Positions 1-9,177 of a DNA stretch of 64,000 nt are shown piece after piece. The DNA is from Hyphomicrobiaceae bacterium (lineage in GTDB: Bacteria; Pseudomonadota; Alphaproteobacteria; Rhizobiales; Hyphomicrobiaceae). The stretch covers positions 1 through 64,000 of the forward strand of contig JANYHF010000014.1 in assembly GCA_025359185.1 (NCBI GenBank). Direction: 5' to 3'. A program made the position numbers and the translations under genes. Position 1 is the first letter of the stretch. Each line of letters opens with the position of its first letter. The notes beneath the pieces are model-generated. The model had not been told where the DNA came from, searched no databases, and was given only the letters and a program-made list of their open reading frames with translations.

Positions 1-444
1 GGTTCGTGAGGAGAGGGAATCGGCCAACGCGATTTGCAAGGAAATCGCTGTGCAACCGTTGAAATCTTGCAACGCCCACGATACAATTCAGGCCGTTTCG
101 CATTCCGGATCAAAGGGTTGGCAATTCTTCACGGCCGACTAGCTACGGTCGAGGCGCGCAACGCACCGGCCGGCCGTGGAACGCGACCCAGCGGGCGAAC
201 AAGGAAGCTCGCCGGGTGCGTAACGGCGCTCGACCATAGTTCACTATGCTCGTCGCGCCGTTCCTGCCCGGCGAGCTTGCTTGTTCGTCATACGTGCTAG
301 CTACTTCTGATAGTGGGTACTAGCCCCAACGCGACTGGCAGCGTTAACCAAGCGCCGCTCCGCGCCGATGCGCCATGTTGCACCGCAGAAGGCGGCCCAT
401 TAAGTCATGATGAAACAGTGTCAGCATCGGCCGGGGGAGCTTCT
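1..444. other. non-coding stretch at left edge
   Basis: No convincing gene is seen. Short open frames here lack a ribosome site and family features. The stretch holds one large inverted repeat (196-287) and ends with the GGGGGAG-like ribosome site of the MaoC-like gene at 445. The upstream neighbour lies outside the window. Confidence 0.6.
196..287. repeat. 92-base imperfect hairpin
   Basis: The two 45-base arms are centred on a TC at 241-242. The core CATAGT-TC-ACTATG is perfect. The outer arms match over CGAACAAG, AAGCTCGCCGGG and AACGGCGC, with short internal loops between. There is no T-tract, so it is not a classical intrinsic terminator. It could be a palindromic repeat unit or a strong structure between genes. 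Confidence 0.75.
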
Positions 445-894
445 ATGGACGGGACAACGCGCGCAGGCCACGTTTTTGAGGATCTCGCGATCGGGATGGA
501 GGCGCACTATACGCGTGTCGTCGCCGAGCGCGACATCGCAGGCTTTGCCGAACTCACCGGCGACAACAATCCGCTGCATCTCGATGCGGGCTATGCTGCC
601 GGCACGATGTTCAAAGGCCGCATTGCCCATGGGATGCTGACGGCGGGCTATCTGTCGGCCATCTTCGGCACGCGGCTGCCGGGGCCGGGCTGCATCTATG
701 TCTCGCAATCGCTCAGTTTTCGCGGGCCGGTGCGGATTGGCGATGAGGTGACGGCCAAGGTCGTCATCACCGAGTTGATTGCGGCCAAGTCGCGCGTCAT
801 CTTTGCTTGCGATTGCTCGGTGGGCGGCAAGACGGTATTGCAGGGCGAGGCCGTGCTCATGGTGCCTTCGGGCAAGGGTCCGGGCGCGAGATAA
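445..894 (+). CDS. MaoC-like (R)-specific enoyl-CoA hydratase
   Basis: The protein of 149 residues has the single hot-dog fold of the MaoC/PhaJ family, which hydrates trans-2-enoyl-CoA to (R)-3-hydroxyacyl-CoA, often to feed polyhydroxyalkanoate synthesis. The hydratase signature TGDNNPLHLD near residues 39-48 holds the catalytic Asp and His, followed by the FKGRIAHGML segment typical of the family. The start at 445 is preferred because a GGGGGAG-like ribosome site precedes it and because the longer frame from 313 adds a low-complexity tail absent from the family. It lies 21 bases before ribF, so the two may be co-transcribed. The exact substrate length preference cannot be read from the sequence. 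Confidence 0.82.
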   Translation: MDGTTRAGHVFEDLAIGMEAHYTRVVAERDIAGFAELTGDNNPLHLDAGYAAGTMFKGRIAHGMLTAGYLSAIFGTRLPGPGCIYVSQSLSFRGPVRIGDEVTAKVVITELIAAKSRVIFACDCSVGGKTVLQGEAVLMVPSGKGPGAR

Positions 895-915
895 CCCGAA
901 CAGCCAGGACCGTTC

Positions 916-1854
916 ATGCAGGTGGTGCGCAGCTATCGAGACGTGCCCGCATCCGCCCGGCATGGTGTGCTGACGATTGGCAATTTCGACGGCGTGCATC
1001 TGGGTCATCAGGCGGTGATCGGCGAAGTCAAGCGGCTGGCTGCCGCGCTCGAAGGCCCGGCTGGCGTCATGCTGTTCGATCCACATCCGCGCGCGTTCTT
1101 TCAGCCCCATGTGCCGCTGTTCACGCTGACGCCGCTGCCAGCCCGGTTGGAGCTGCTGGCGGACCTCGGGCTCGACTTTGCCGCCGTACTGCCGTTCGAT
1201 GCGGCCATGGCGGCCCTACCGGCACAGACGTTCATCATGGACGTTCTGGCTGCGGGCTTTGCCGTCCGCCACGCCGTCGTCGGCTATGATTTCAATTTTG
1301 GCAAAGGCCGCACCGGCAATGGCGCTTTGCTGATGGCAGAGGGTGAGCGCCTGGGCTTTGGCGTAACCATCCAGGCGGCGGCGGGCGACGGTGCCGCGTA
1401 CTCCTCAAGCCGGATTCGCGATCTCTTGCGTCTTGGCGACGTGGCGGGAGCGGCTCGCCTCATGGGACGCTGGTGGCGGATCGAAGGCGAGGTGGTCCCC
1501 GGCGCGGGGCGTGGTGCGGGCATGGGATTTCCCACTGCGAACCTTCGTTTGCCGCCCGGCGTTGACCTTGCCCACGGCATCTACGCCACCTGGGTCTGGA
1601 TCGACGGCCAGCGTCATCCTGCCGCATCCTACTTGGGCAAACGCCCGACGTTCGATAACACTGCGCCGGTTTTCGAAACGTTTTTGCTGGCCTACGACGG
1701 CAATCTTTATGGCCGGAGTCTGGCCGTCGATCTTGTCGCATTTTTGCGCCCCGATATGGCCTTTCCGGACGCCGCCGCGCTCTCAGTCCAGATGGACGCC
1801 GATTGCGCTAAAGCCTTGCGAATTTTAGAAGATGCCGGCGTTAGACGCCCTTAG
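916..1854 (+). CDS. ribF: bifunctional riboflavin kinase/FAD synthetase RibF
   Basis: The enzyme phosphorylates riboflavin to FMN and adenylylates FMN to FAD in the cytoplasm. At 312 residues it has the normal bacterial length. The N-terminal FAD synthetase domain shows the nucleotidyltransferase motif GNFDGVHLGHQ near residues 18-28 and the later SSSRIRDLL segment. The C-terminal flavokinase domain shows GFPTANLRLP, YLGKRPTFD and the FETFLL segment. It sits between a MaoC-like gene and, further on, ileS, an order familiar from Hyphomicrobiales. No FMN riboswitch is seen upstream, as expected for this group. Confidence 0.96.
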   Translation: MQVVRSYRDVPASARHGVLTIGNFDGVHLGHQAVIGEVKRLAAALEGPAGVMLFDPHPRAFFQPHVPLFTLTPLPARLELLADLGLDFAAVLPFDAAMAALPAQTFIMDVLAAGFAVRHAVVGYDFNFGKGRTGNGALLMAEGERLGFGVTIQAAAGDGAAYSSSRIRDLLRLGDVAGAARLMGRWWRIEGEVVPGAGRGAGMGFPTANLRLPPGVDLAHGIYATWVWIDGQRHPAASYLGKRPTFDNTAPVFETFLLAYDGNLYGRSLAVDLVAFLRPDMAFPDAAALSVQMDADCAKALRILEDAGVRRP

Positions 1855-1949
1855 ACGTTGACGACGAAGCAGGCATAATACTTAAATTGTGACGAGTGCA
1901 GCACTTGGCTGATCCAATCGGGTTTTCCAGTCGCCGGAATGAGGCTGTC

Positions 1950-2783
1950 ATGTCTGCAGTGAGTTACAACGGACGTCTCACCAGCCTTGCGGCTGCCCAA
2001 TTGCAATCCCAGCCTGCTGCACCAGGCATTACCTCCACCCAGCCATTCCAGCTTCCGGATGTGCCGTTACCGAACCTCAAGGTGACCGCTATCGCTACAA
2101 CGACCTTGATCGAGAGGCACTTCATGATCACTGCCCGCCCAAAGCGCTCGAATGCCGTGCACGCCGCTGCAACTGGCCGCCGGCATGTGTATGCCGTAGC
2201 GCCCGGTCCGTCCCGTCCGGAGTTGTCAACGTTGGCATCAGCACTGCCGGAAGCGGCCTGGCAGGAGTTTCCCAGCGGGCAGGACTTCCTCTCCGCCGTG
2301 CCAAACCTGCCCCAAGGTTGTGCGCTGATTTTTGATCCCTTGGTCGATATCGAAACGCTGGCACTGGTTGGCTGGCTCGGTCAGCAGCGCCCGGACATCG
2401 GCAGCATCGTCGTATCGGCCAACCCTGCGGCAAACCACGCCGTGCGCTGCCTGAAGGCGGGCGCTGGTGATTTCATCCCCCGCCCGCTGGACCGTGACGC
2501 CGCCGTTGCCGCCATGACGGCCATGTTCGAGCCCGCGCCCGAGCGTCCCACCCGCTCCATGGTGCTGCGGCGCCTGTCGATATCGAACCGTCTCTCCTTC
2601 CGCGAAATGGAAGTGCTGGAGGCGCTGATCTCGGGCCTTTCCAACAAGGAAGTCGGCACCAAGCTGAAGATCAGCGAGCGCACTGTCGAAGTGCACCGCT
2701 CCAGAATCATGCGGCGGCTGGAGGTTGAGAGCTTTGCGCAGCTCGTGCGCATGAGCGTGCAGGCCGGACTCGGGCCGGTCTGA
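1950..2783 (+). CDS. FixJ/LuxR-type regulator with degenerate receiver
   Basis: The C-terminal part, about residues 212-272, is a clear LuxR/FixJ helix-turn-helix (LSFREMEVLEALISGLSNKE, then SERTVEVHRSRIMRRL). The middle part aligns with a FixJ receiver, but the acidic pair at the end of the first strand is replaced by APGP, the switch Ser/Thr lies in VVSAN, and the conserved Lys of the KP motif is Arg (PRPLD). Only the phospho-acceptor-like Asp near residue 129 (LIFDP) remains. An N-terminal extension of about 60 residues has no recognisable domain. The start at 1950 follows a GAGG ribosome site; GTG 1896 and ATG 2125 are alternatives. No kinase gene is adjacent, so phosphorylation-independent signalling is likely. 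Confidence 0.8.
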   Translation: MSAVSYNGRLTSLAAAQLQSQPAAPGITSTQPFQLPDVPLPNLKVTAIATTTLIERHFMITARPKRSNAVHAAATGRRHVYAVAPGPSRPELSTLASALPEAAWQEFPSGQDFLSAVPNLPQGCALIFDPLVDIETLALVGWLGQQRPDIGSIVVSANPAANHAVRCLKAGAGDFIPRPLDRDAAVAAMTAMFEPAPERPTRSMVLRRLSISNRLSFREMEVLEALISGLSNKEVGTKLKISERTVEVHRSRIMRRLEVESFAQLVRMSVQAGLGPV

Positions 2784-3063
2784 CCCACGGCTTCCGTCCA
2801 AGGGTGTGGCGGAAAAAAGTTTTCCACAGGAAAAGTGCTGGTTTATCCACACTCCGCTGGATTGAGCCATGGGTTGGGCGCTCACTGGTTATGCCGTGCA
2901 CGGTCGCGGGTGCTGCGTTAAACACGACCAGGTAGGGCGAGGTGCCACGCAGCTGTCACTGACAGCTGCGGCGAGGCATTGAACGAAGCGTCACGCTAAA
3001 AGGACGAAAAGGGCGGCCGGCAACGGTCATTGTCCGATGGTGGGTCTGTGCGGGGACTGTGTT

Positions 3064-3162
3064 ATGGTGGCGGAACTCTTGAAGGCGTTGGCGACTGGAA
3101 TGGCCATTACGGCTGTGAGCGCAGTGGTGATCGCGAGTGCAATTGTGCTGGTGTATGCCTGA
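3064..3162 (+). CDS. possible 32-residue membrane peptide
   Basis: A short frame encodes MVAELLKALATGMAITAVSA followed by VVIASAIVLVYA. About 24 hydrophobic residues could form a single membrane helix that ends at the stop codon. No strong ribosome site is visible and there is no homology I recognise. It is listed because the hydrophobic pattern is continuous and it is the only plausible gene in the 663-base gap between the regulator and ileS. Confidence 0.25.
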   Translation: MVAELLKALATGMAITAVSAVVIASAIVLVYA

Positions 3163-3173
3163 GGATGGCTAAT

Positions 3174-3307
3174 AAACGTCGTCCCGAATGCGATGCTGCA
3201 TCCTACATGGCGCAGCGCTGACCCGGGACTGTGTTCACGGCTCCAGCACCTGTCCGGCGCACATCAGCGGCGCACCGCAGGACGAAGCGCTGCACCGCGC
3301 GCGGGAT
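3174..3307 (+). repeat. dispersed intergenic repeat, copy A
   Basis: This stretch resembles 12735-12866 along its length. Shared blocks include GCGCTGA-CCGGGAC, CGGCTCCAGCACCTGTCCG and GACGAAGCGCTGCACCGCGC, in the same order and orientation. It ends about 140 bases before ileS. It is probably a non-coding repeat family of this genome. Confidence 0.75.
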
Positions 3308-3446
3308 GACGACAGGGCTGTTTGCCGGATCGTCAGCCTAATTGCTGGCCAAGTCGCTGGTTTTTGCGGCGCAGCGTTGCTAGAACGCGGGGCATGCTCT
3401 TCCCGATGTTCGAGTCCAACGGCTCGCATCCCAACCGGCGATTCCC

Positions 3447-6400
3447 ATGACCAAGCAGAAGACCGGCACTCCCACGCCTGACGCAAGTGCTGCTAAACTC
3501 ACGGGCCGCGACTGGTCAAAGACGCTTTATCTCCCCAAAACCGAATTCCCTATGAAGGCCGGGCTGCCCGAGCGCGAGCCGGAGCTGGTCAAACGCTGGC
3601 AAACGATCAAAATTTATGAGCAGCAACGGGCCCAGGCTCCCGGCCGCGAGCCGTTCGTGCTGCACGACGGCCCGCCCTACGCCAACGCCAACATCCATAT
3701 CGGCACCGGCCTCAACAAGATTTTGAAGGACGTGGTCGTCCGCAGCCAGCAGATGCTCGGCAAGGACGCCAACTACGTTCCAGGCTGGGACTGCCACGGC
3801 CTGCCGATCGAATGGAAGATCGAGGAGAAATACCGTGCCGAAGGCGAGGACAAGGACGCGGTGCCGATCATCGAGTTCCGCAAAGAGTGCCGCGAGTTCG
3901 CCGAGCACTGGCTGAACGTGCAGCGCGCCGAGTTCATGCGGCTCGGCGTCGAGGGCGACTGGTGGCACCCGTACATGACCATGACGCACGAGGCCGAAGC
4001 CTTCATCGCGGCGGAACTGATGAAGTTCGCGATGAATGGGCTGCTGTATCGCGGGTCGAAGCCCGTGATGTGGTCCGTGGTGGAGAAGACCGCGCTGGCC
4101 GAGGCGGAGGTGGAGTACGCGGACTATCAGAGCGATACGGTGTGGGTGAAGTTTCCGGTTTTTGGGAGCGATCAAAGTCCCCAAATGCTGACAGGCGGCA
4201 CAAGAATCAGTGTTGACGACGCTGGGAACACAGTTTTCGACGACACTAAGCTGCGTCAATGTGCTGGCCAGCAAGCAACCATGCTTAGTGCGGTTGAACA
4301 ACTCAAGAAAATGAACGCGAACGTTGTTATCTGGACGACGACGCCTTGGACCATTCCGGGCAACCGGGCGATCTCGTTTTCACCGAAGATCGCTTACGGA
4401 ATCTACGAAGTGACAAAGGCGTCAGACGGCAATTGGGCGAAGGTTGGCGAGCACTACATCCTGGCCGACAAGCTCGCCGCCGAGGTGATGAAGTCCGCCA
4501 AGGTCGAAGCCTATGAGAAGCGCGGTGACGTGAGCGCTGCCGTTATGAGCTTAATGATCTGTTCGCATCCCTTACGCGGCAATGGCTACGATTTCACGGT
4601 GCCGCTGTTGGCCGGCGATCACGTCACCGACGATACGGGCACCGGCTTCGTCCACACCGCGCCTGGTCACGGCACCGACGATTTCGAGGTCTGGATGCAC
4701 CACGCGCCCGAACTCGAGAAACGAGGTATCGACACGCGCATCCCCTTTACCGTCGACGAGAACGGCACCCTCACCAAGGACGCGCCTGGCTTTGAAGGCA
4801 AGCGGGTGCTCAACGACAAGGGCGACAAGGGCGACGCCAACGACGCCGTCATCAAGGCACTGGCCGACGCTGGCGCCCTGATCGCGCGCGGCCGGCTCAA
4901 ACATCAGTACCCGCATTCCTGGCGCTCGAAAAAGCCGGTGATCTACCGCAACACGCCGCAATGGTTCATCGCCATGGATAGGCAGATCACTAAGGACGGC
5001 ATCGAGTCGAAGCTCGGTCCGATGCACGATCTGACTGACACGTTGCGGCACCGTGCCCTCAAGGCCATCGCCGACACTGCCTTTTACCCGCCCGCCGGGC
5101 AAAACCGGCTGCGTGGCATGATCGAGGCTAAGCCCGATTGGGTGCTGTCGCGCCAGCGCGCTTGGGGCGTGCCAATCTCGGTGTTTTTCAACAAGGGGAC
5201 ACTTGAGATCATCCCCAACGCGAATTGGCAGCACTCGGGCGAACTCATCAAGCAGATCACCGAGAGCTTCAAAAAGGGCGGCGCCGACGCCTGGTTCCAG
5301 CCCGGTTCGGCCGAGGCCTATCTCAAGGGCCTCGTCGACAACCCAGCCGACTGGCAAAAGGTCGACGACATTCTCGACGTCTGGTTCGAGAGCGGCTGCA
5401 CGCACGCCTTCGTGCTCGAACAGCGCCCTGATCTCAAATGGCCCGCTGACCTCTACCTCGAAGGCTCGGACCAGCATCGCGGCTGGTTCCATTCATCCTT
5501 GTTGGAGAGCTGCGGCACGCGCGGCCGTGCTCCCTACGATCAGGTGCTGACGCACGGCTTCGTCATGGCCGAGGACGGCCGCAAGATGTCAAAATCGCTC
5601 AACAACACCGTGACGCCCCAGGACGTCATCAAAAACTCGGGCGCGGACATTCTGCGGCTGTGGGTGATGAGCAGCGACTATTCCGACGACCTGCGCATCG
5701 GGCCGGAAATTTTGAAAGCGAACGTGGAGAGTTACAGAAAACTGCGCAACACCTGGCGCTGGCTACTGGGGTCGCTGACGCATTTCGATGCCAAAAAGGC
5801 CTTTGATCACAAGCACCTGCCCGAGCTTGAGCGGCTGATGCTGCACACGCTGGCCGAACTCGACATCACCGTGCGCGAGGGCTACGCGGCCTACGACTTC
5901 AAGCGCGTATTCCAGGCGCTCTCGAATTTCTGCATCGTTGATCTGTCGGCGTTCTATTTCGACATACGCAAGGACACGCTGTATTGCGAGCCTGAGGACA
6001 GTGCCAAGCGGCTTGCCGCGCTGACGGTCGTGGACAGAATCTTCAACTGCCTGACGATCTGGCTGTCGCCGATGGTGCCGTTCACGGCTGAAGAGAGCTG
6101 GCTGATCCGGTATCCGTCGGAAACGGGTTCGGTGCATCTGCAGACCATCCCCGTCATTCCGAGAGGCTGGACCGACAATAAGCTGGCCGAAAAGTGGGAT
6201 GGCGTGCGGACCATTCGCAAGGCCGTCACGGGTGCTCTCGAACTGGAGCGTGCCGGAAAACGCATTGGCTCCAGCCTCGAAGCGGCACCCATCGTCTATA
6301 TTGATGATCCCGAGATCGCGGCCTATCTCAAGGGCATCGACCTTGCAGAACTGTGCATCACGTCGGGCGCGACGCTCGTGCAAGGGCCGATCCCCGAAGG

Positions 6401-6581
6401 CGCGTTCCGGCACGACGATGTGCGCCATGTGGGCGTGGTGTTTGCGCGTGCGGAAGGGAAAAAGTGCGAGCGTTCGTGGCGGATCACGCAGGATGTGGGG
6501 TCAGACAAGGACTACCCCACGCTCTCGGCCCGCGATGCCGCCGCCGTCCGCGCCTGGGATGCGCGACAGATTGCACAGTAA
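3447..6581 (+). CDS. ileS: isoleucyl-tRNA synthetase IleS
   Basis: The class I synthetase charges tRNA-Ile and hydrolyses mischarged Val-tRNA. The HIGH-type motif is HIGT (residues 84-87) and KMSKS is at about 713-717. The editing domain shows [14 protein letters not shown] and the [11 protein letters not shown] segment. The C-terminal zinc site is reduced to one Cys (KKCERSW), as I recall for alphaproteobacterial enzymes. At 1044 residues it is somewhat long: residues about 240-289, where the editing domain begins, hold an extra segment whose DNA (4165-4312) is visibly richer in A/T than its surroundings. lspA follows 43 bases later. Confidence 0.97.
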   Translation: MTKQKTGTPTPDASAAKLTGRDWSKTLYLPKTEFPMKAGLPEREPELVKRWQTIKIYEQQRAQAPGREPFVLHDGPPYANANIHIGTGLNKILKDVVVRSQQMLGKDANYVPGWDCHGLPIEWKIEEKYRAEGEDKDAVPIIEFRKECREFAEHWLNVQRAEFMRLGVEGDWWHPYMTMTHEAEAFIAAELMKFAMNGLLYRGSKPVMWSVVEKTALAEAEVEYADYQSDTVWVKFPVFGSDQSPQMLTGGTRISVDDAGNTVFDDTKLRQCAGQQATMLSAVEQLKKMNANVVIWTTTPWTIPGNRAISFSPKIAYGIYEVTKASDGNWAKVGEHYILADKLAAEVMKSAKVEAYEKRGDVSAAVMSLMICSHPLRGNGYDFTVPLLAGDHVTDDTGTGFVHTAPGHGTDDFEVWMHHAPELEKRGIDTRIPFTVDENGTLTKDAPGFEGKRVLNDKGDKGDANDAVIKALADAGALIARGRLKHQYPHSWRSKKPVIYRNTPQWFIAMDRQITKDGIESKLGPMHDLTDTLRHRALKAIADTAFYPPAGQNRLRGMIEAKPDWVLSRQRAWGVPISVFFNKGTLEIIPNANWQHSGELIKQITESFKKGGADAWFQPGSAEAYLKGLVDNPADWQKVDDILDVWFESGCTHAFVLEQRPDLKWPADLYLEGSDQHRGWFHSSLLESCGTRGRAPYDQVLTHGFVMAEDGRKMSKSLNNTVTPQDVIKNSGADILRLWVMSSDYSDDLRIGPEILKANVESYRKLRNTWRWLLGSLTHFDAKKAFDHKHLPELERLMLHTLAELDITVREGYAAYDFKRVFQALSNFCIVDLSAFYFDIRKDTLYCEPEDSAKRLAALTVVDRIFNCLTIWLSPMVPFTAEESWLIRYPSETGSVHLQTIPVIPRGWTDNKLAEKWDGVRTIRKAVTGALELERAGKRIGSSLEAAPIVYIDDPEIAAYLKGIDLAELCITSGATLVQGPIPEGAFRHDDVRHVGVVFARAEGKKCERSWRITQDVGSDKDYPTLSARDAAAVRAWDARQIAQ

Positions 6582-6588
6582 TTTCGCT

Positions 6589-6608
6589 ATGGCAGCGCAG
6601 GCTGCCAT
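6589..6608. repeat. ATGGCAGC hairpin, copy 1
   Basis: A perfect 8-base stem ATGGCAGC/GCTGCCAT encloses the loop GCAG between ileS and lspA. The same palindrome, with a longer stem, occurs at 33211-33236. No T-tract follows. Confidence 0.7.
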
Positions 6609-6624
6609 GACGAAGGTGAGGTAG

Positions 6625-7149
6625 ATGACCGTGCAGGGGAAATTCAGTTGGCGTGGACCGTTCACCGGCCCGGGGCTCAGCCTCGCCGCCATCACCGCCA
6701 TCCTCGACCAGGCCAGCAAATTCTGGCTGGTGCATCTGTCGGGCGTTGTTGGCGAAGCAGGCGGCCGGCTTACCTTCGGCCCGTTCATCGACCTCGTCTA
6801 CATGCGCAACACCGGCATCAGCTACAGCCTGTTCGAGCTGGGTGGCCGCACCGGGCAGCTGTTGCTGACCGCCATTGCCATCCTCGTCTCCATCGGCATC
6901 GTCCTCTGGCTCGCCCGCGCCACCGGCCGGCTGACGGCCAATGCGCTGGGCCTCATCCTCGGCGGGGCCATCGGCAACGCCATTGACCGGCCACTGATGG
7001 GCGGCGTGGTGGACTTCGTGTCGCTGCACGCCTTCGGATTCCACTGGTATGTCTTCAACTTGGCCGATGTCGCCATCGTTGCCGGAGTGATCGGGCTGTT
7101 GTATGAGTCGCTGGTGGGGAGCCGGAAAAGAGCCGCAAAGAGTGCTTAG
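6625..7149 (+). CDS. lspA: lipoprotein signal peptidase LspA
   Basis: This aspartic protease of the inner membrane removes signal peptides from diacylglyceryl prolipoproteins. The 174-residue protein has four hydrophobic segments, and both catalytic Asp motifs are present: GNAIDR near residue 118 and FNLADVAI near residue 145. The ileS-lspA order is conserved in many bacteria. The gene downstream encodes a lipoprotein that this enzyme would process. Confidence 0.95.
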   Translation: MTVQGKFSWRGPFTGPGLSLAAITAILDQASKFWLVHLSGVVGEAGGRLTFGPFIDLVYMRNTGISYSLFELGGRTGQLLLTAIAILVSIGIVLWLARATGRLTANALGLILGGAIGNAIDRPLMGGVVDFVSLHAFGFHWYVFNLADVAIVAGVIGLLYESLVGSRKRAAKSA

Positions 7150-7196
7150 GCGCTACAACTCGTGCAGCCTTGCATCTGACGATGGGGATTGGGGAT

Positions 7197-7607
7197 ATGA
7201 TCCGCACAGCCGCAAAGTTCGCAATGCTGACCGCACTGATCGTCCTGTGCGGCGGATTGGCAGGTTGCAGCGATGGCATCGAGGTGAATAGCAAGCTGTT
7301 TGATGCGCTCAACATCGGCAGCTCAGGCTTGTCGCGTGAACCGCAGATGTCGGAACGGGCGGGCCTCGTCATTCCGCCACCCATGCCGAGCCTGCCCGAA
7401 CCAGGTTCGGGCCGCAGTGTCACCGACGCGGTGAACGCCCAACTGCCCAAAGACCCCGAAGCCGTCGCCGTGCAGTCCGAAGAGGCCAAGAAGAAAAAGC
7501 TGGCCGAGGCGTGCGCGCAGGCGCGGATTCGCCGTGACGAAGCTGAACAGGCGAAGGTCTGCCCCGGCTTGTTCGGGAAGATGCTGGGTGTCAATCAGGC
7601 GAACTGA
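7197..7607 (+). CDS. small lipoprotein after lspA, possibly BamF-like
   Basis: The protein of 136 residues begins with a short basic N-terminus, a hydrophobic core and the lipobox LAGC, so the mature protein would be acylated at that Cys. The rest is hydrophilic: a Pro-rich stretch (VIPPPMPSLPEPG), then a Lys/Glu-rich probable helix. In other Alphaproteobacteria the gene between lspA and the M16 peptidases encodes a DUF3035/BamF-type lipoprotein of the outer-membrane assembly complex. The position and the VIPP segment suggest the same here, but this is inference. The ATG at 7197 follows TTGGGGAT and gives a standard signal peptide; the frame extends upstream to 7170. Confidence 0.72.
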   Translation: MIRTAAKFAMLTALIVLCGGLAGCSDGIEVNSKLFDALNIGSSGLSREPQMSERAGLVIPPPMPSLPEPGSGRSVTDAVNAQLPKDPEAVAVQSEEAKKKKLAEACAQARIRRDEAEQAKVCPGLFGKMLGVNQAN

Positions 7608-7792
7608 CTGCGCGTGCGGTGCGGCAATGGACAATCCTTAATTTGACGCCTGAGCGCCGCTACCCTCAATGTCACACGACGGTATCACGTGCAGTCAAAT
7701 GAACGTGCGCACCGTGTCAGTTTTTCACGCCACCTTGGATCAACGTCGCGGCTCCGGCCTCATACCCCGTGACCTTCTCAACAGATGAGTCC

Positions 7793-9160
7793 ATGCGCCA
7801 CATCCGTTCCCTCCCCCTGCTAGCGGCCCTTACCCTCATGACAGTGCAAGCCCCTCTTTCGACGCTCGCCCATGCTGCGGCGCCCCGTGCAGTCGAGTAC
7901 AAGCTCGACAACGGCATGATGGTTGTCGTCATTCCGGACCACCGCGCGCCCGTGGTGCAACACATGGTCTGGTACCGTGTTGGCGCGTCGGACGAGGTGC
8001 GCGGCAAGTCGGGCATCGCCCACTTCCTTGAGCATCTGATGTTCAAGGGCACCGAAAAGCTGGGGCCAGGCCAGTTCTCCAAGATCATCGCCAGGAATGG
8101 CGGCCAGGACAACGCCTTCACCGGCAATGATTCGACCACCTACTTCCAGTCCGTCGCCAAGGACCGCTTGCCGCTGGTCATGGACATGGAAGCCGACCGG
8201 ATGGCTAACCTGAAGCTTGACGTCAAACAGGTCGAGACCGAGCGATCGGTCATTCTCGAAGAGCGCCGTTCGCGGGTCGAGAACGATCCGGGCTCGCAGC
8301 TCGACGAGCAGATGCGCGCCGCCATGTATCAGAACCATCCCTATCACACGCCAATCATTGGCTGGTTCCACGAGATGCAAAAGCTGACGCGCGAAGATGC
8401 CTTCGTGTTTTATCGCCGCTACTACGCGCCCAACAACGCCATCCTGGTGGTGGCGGGCGATGTCGAACCGGAGGACGTGCTGAAGTTGGCCAAGTCGACT
8501 TACGGCAAGCTGCCGGCCAATCCCGCCACGTTGCGCGCCGAACGCCCGACCGAGCCGCCCGCCGTGGTCGGCCGCCGCATCCAAATGCAGGACGCCCGCG
8601 CTGGCCAGCCGACACTCGTGCGCCATTACCTCGCCCCCTGCTATGCCAAGGCCGCCCCGCGCGAGGCCGAGGCCCTCGATCTCCTTTTGAAGGTGCTCGC
8701 TGGCGGTTCCACCAGCCGGATGTACAAGGCGCTGGTCGTTGATCAGAAAGTCGCCACCAGCCTTGATGGCGGCTATTCGGGCGAAGCGCTCGACAGCGGC
8801 CGGATCGCGCTGTTCGGCGTCGCGGCAGACGGCGTGAAACTCTCCGACCTCGAAACCGCCATGGATAAAGTCATCGGGGACGTCGTCGCCAAGGGCGTCA
8901 CCGCCAAGGAGTTGGAACTGGCCCGCAATCAGTACATCGCCAGCTATGTGTATGAAAGCGACGGCATCGGCGCGCTCGCCCGCCGCTATGGCTGGGGGCT
9001 GGTCAATGGCCAGAGCATTAACGACATTGAGGACTGGCCCAACCGCCTCAAATCGGTGACCGCCGAAGACGTCAAGATGGTTGCGGAAAAGTATCTTAAC
9101 AGCAAAGCCTCGGTCACCGGCTGGCTGGAGCCGCCCGCCGATCCGGCCAAGAAGTCTTGA
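7793..9160 (+). CDS. M16 family zinc metallopeptidase, active subunit
   Basis: The protein of 455 residues has a signal peptide ending near AHAAA and an M16 (pitrilysin/processing-peptidase-like) core. The inverted zinc motif HFLEH is present and is followed by the ERSVILEERR segment that supplies the third ligand. It is probably periplasmic. A second M16 protein without the motif follows directly, so the two probably form a heterodimer, as described for tandem alphaproteobacterial M16 proteins. The ATG at 7793 is chosen because the signal peptide begins there; GTG 7769 is an alternative. Confidence 0.9.
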   Translation: MRHIRSLPLLAALTLMTVQAPLSTLAHAAAPRAVEYKLDNGMMVVVIPDHRAPVVQHMVWYRVGASDEVRGKSGIAHFLEHLMFKGTEKLGPGQFSKIIARNGGQDNAFTGNDSTTYFQSVAKDRLPLVMDMEADRMANLKLDVKQVETERSVILEERRSRVENDPGSQLDEQMRAAMYQNHPYHTPIIGWFHEMQKLTREDAFVFYRRYYAPNNAILVVAGDVEPEDVLKLAKSTYGKLPANPATLRAERPTEPPAVVGRRIQMQDARAGQPTLVRHYLAPCYAKAAPREAEALDLLLKVLAGGSTSRMYKALVVDQKVATSLDGGYSGEALDSGRIALFGVAADGVKLSDLETAMDKVIGDVVAKGVTAKELELARNQYIASYVYESDGIGALARRYGWGLVNGQSINDIEDWPNRLKSVTAEDVKMVAEKYLNSKASVTGWLEPPADPAKKS

Positions 9161-9177
9161 GCGGGAGCATAGAGAGC

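Noticed and set aside
34-300. 88-codon open frame at the left edge
   Set aside because: It runs through both arms of the large hairpin, and its translation is Arg/Cys-rich with no start signal.
4572-5492. Minus-strand frame opposite ileS (about 306 codons)
   Set aside because: It is an antisense shadow of IleS and has no ribosome site or domain.
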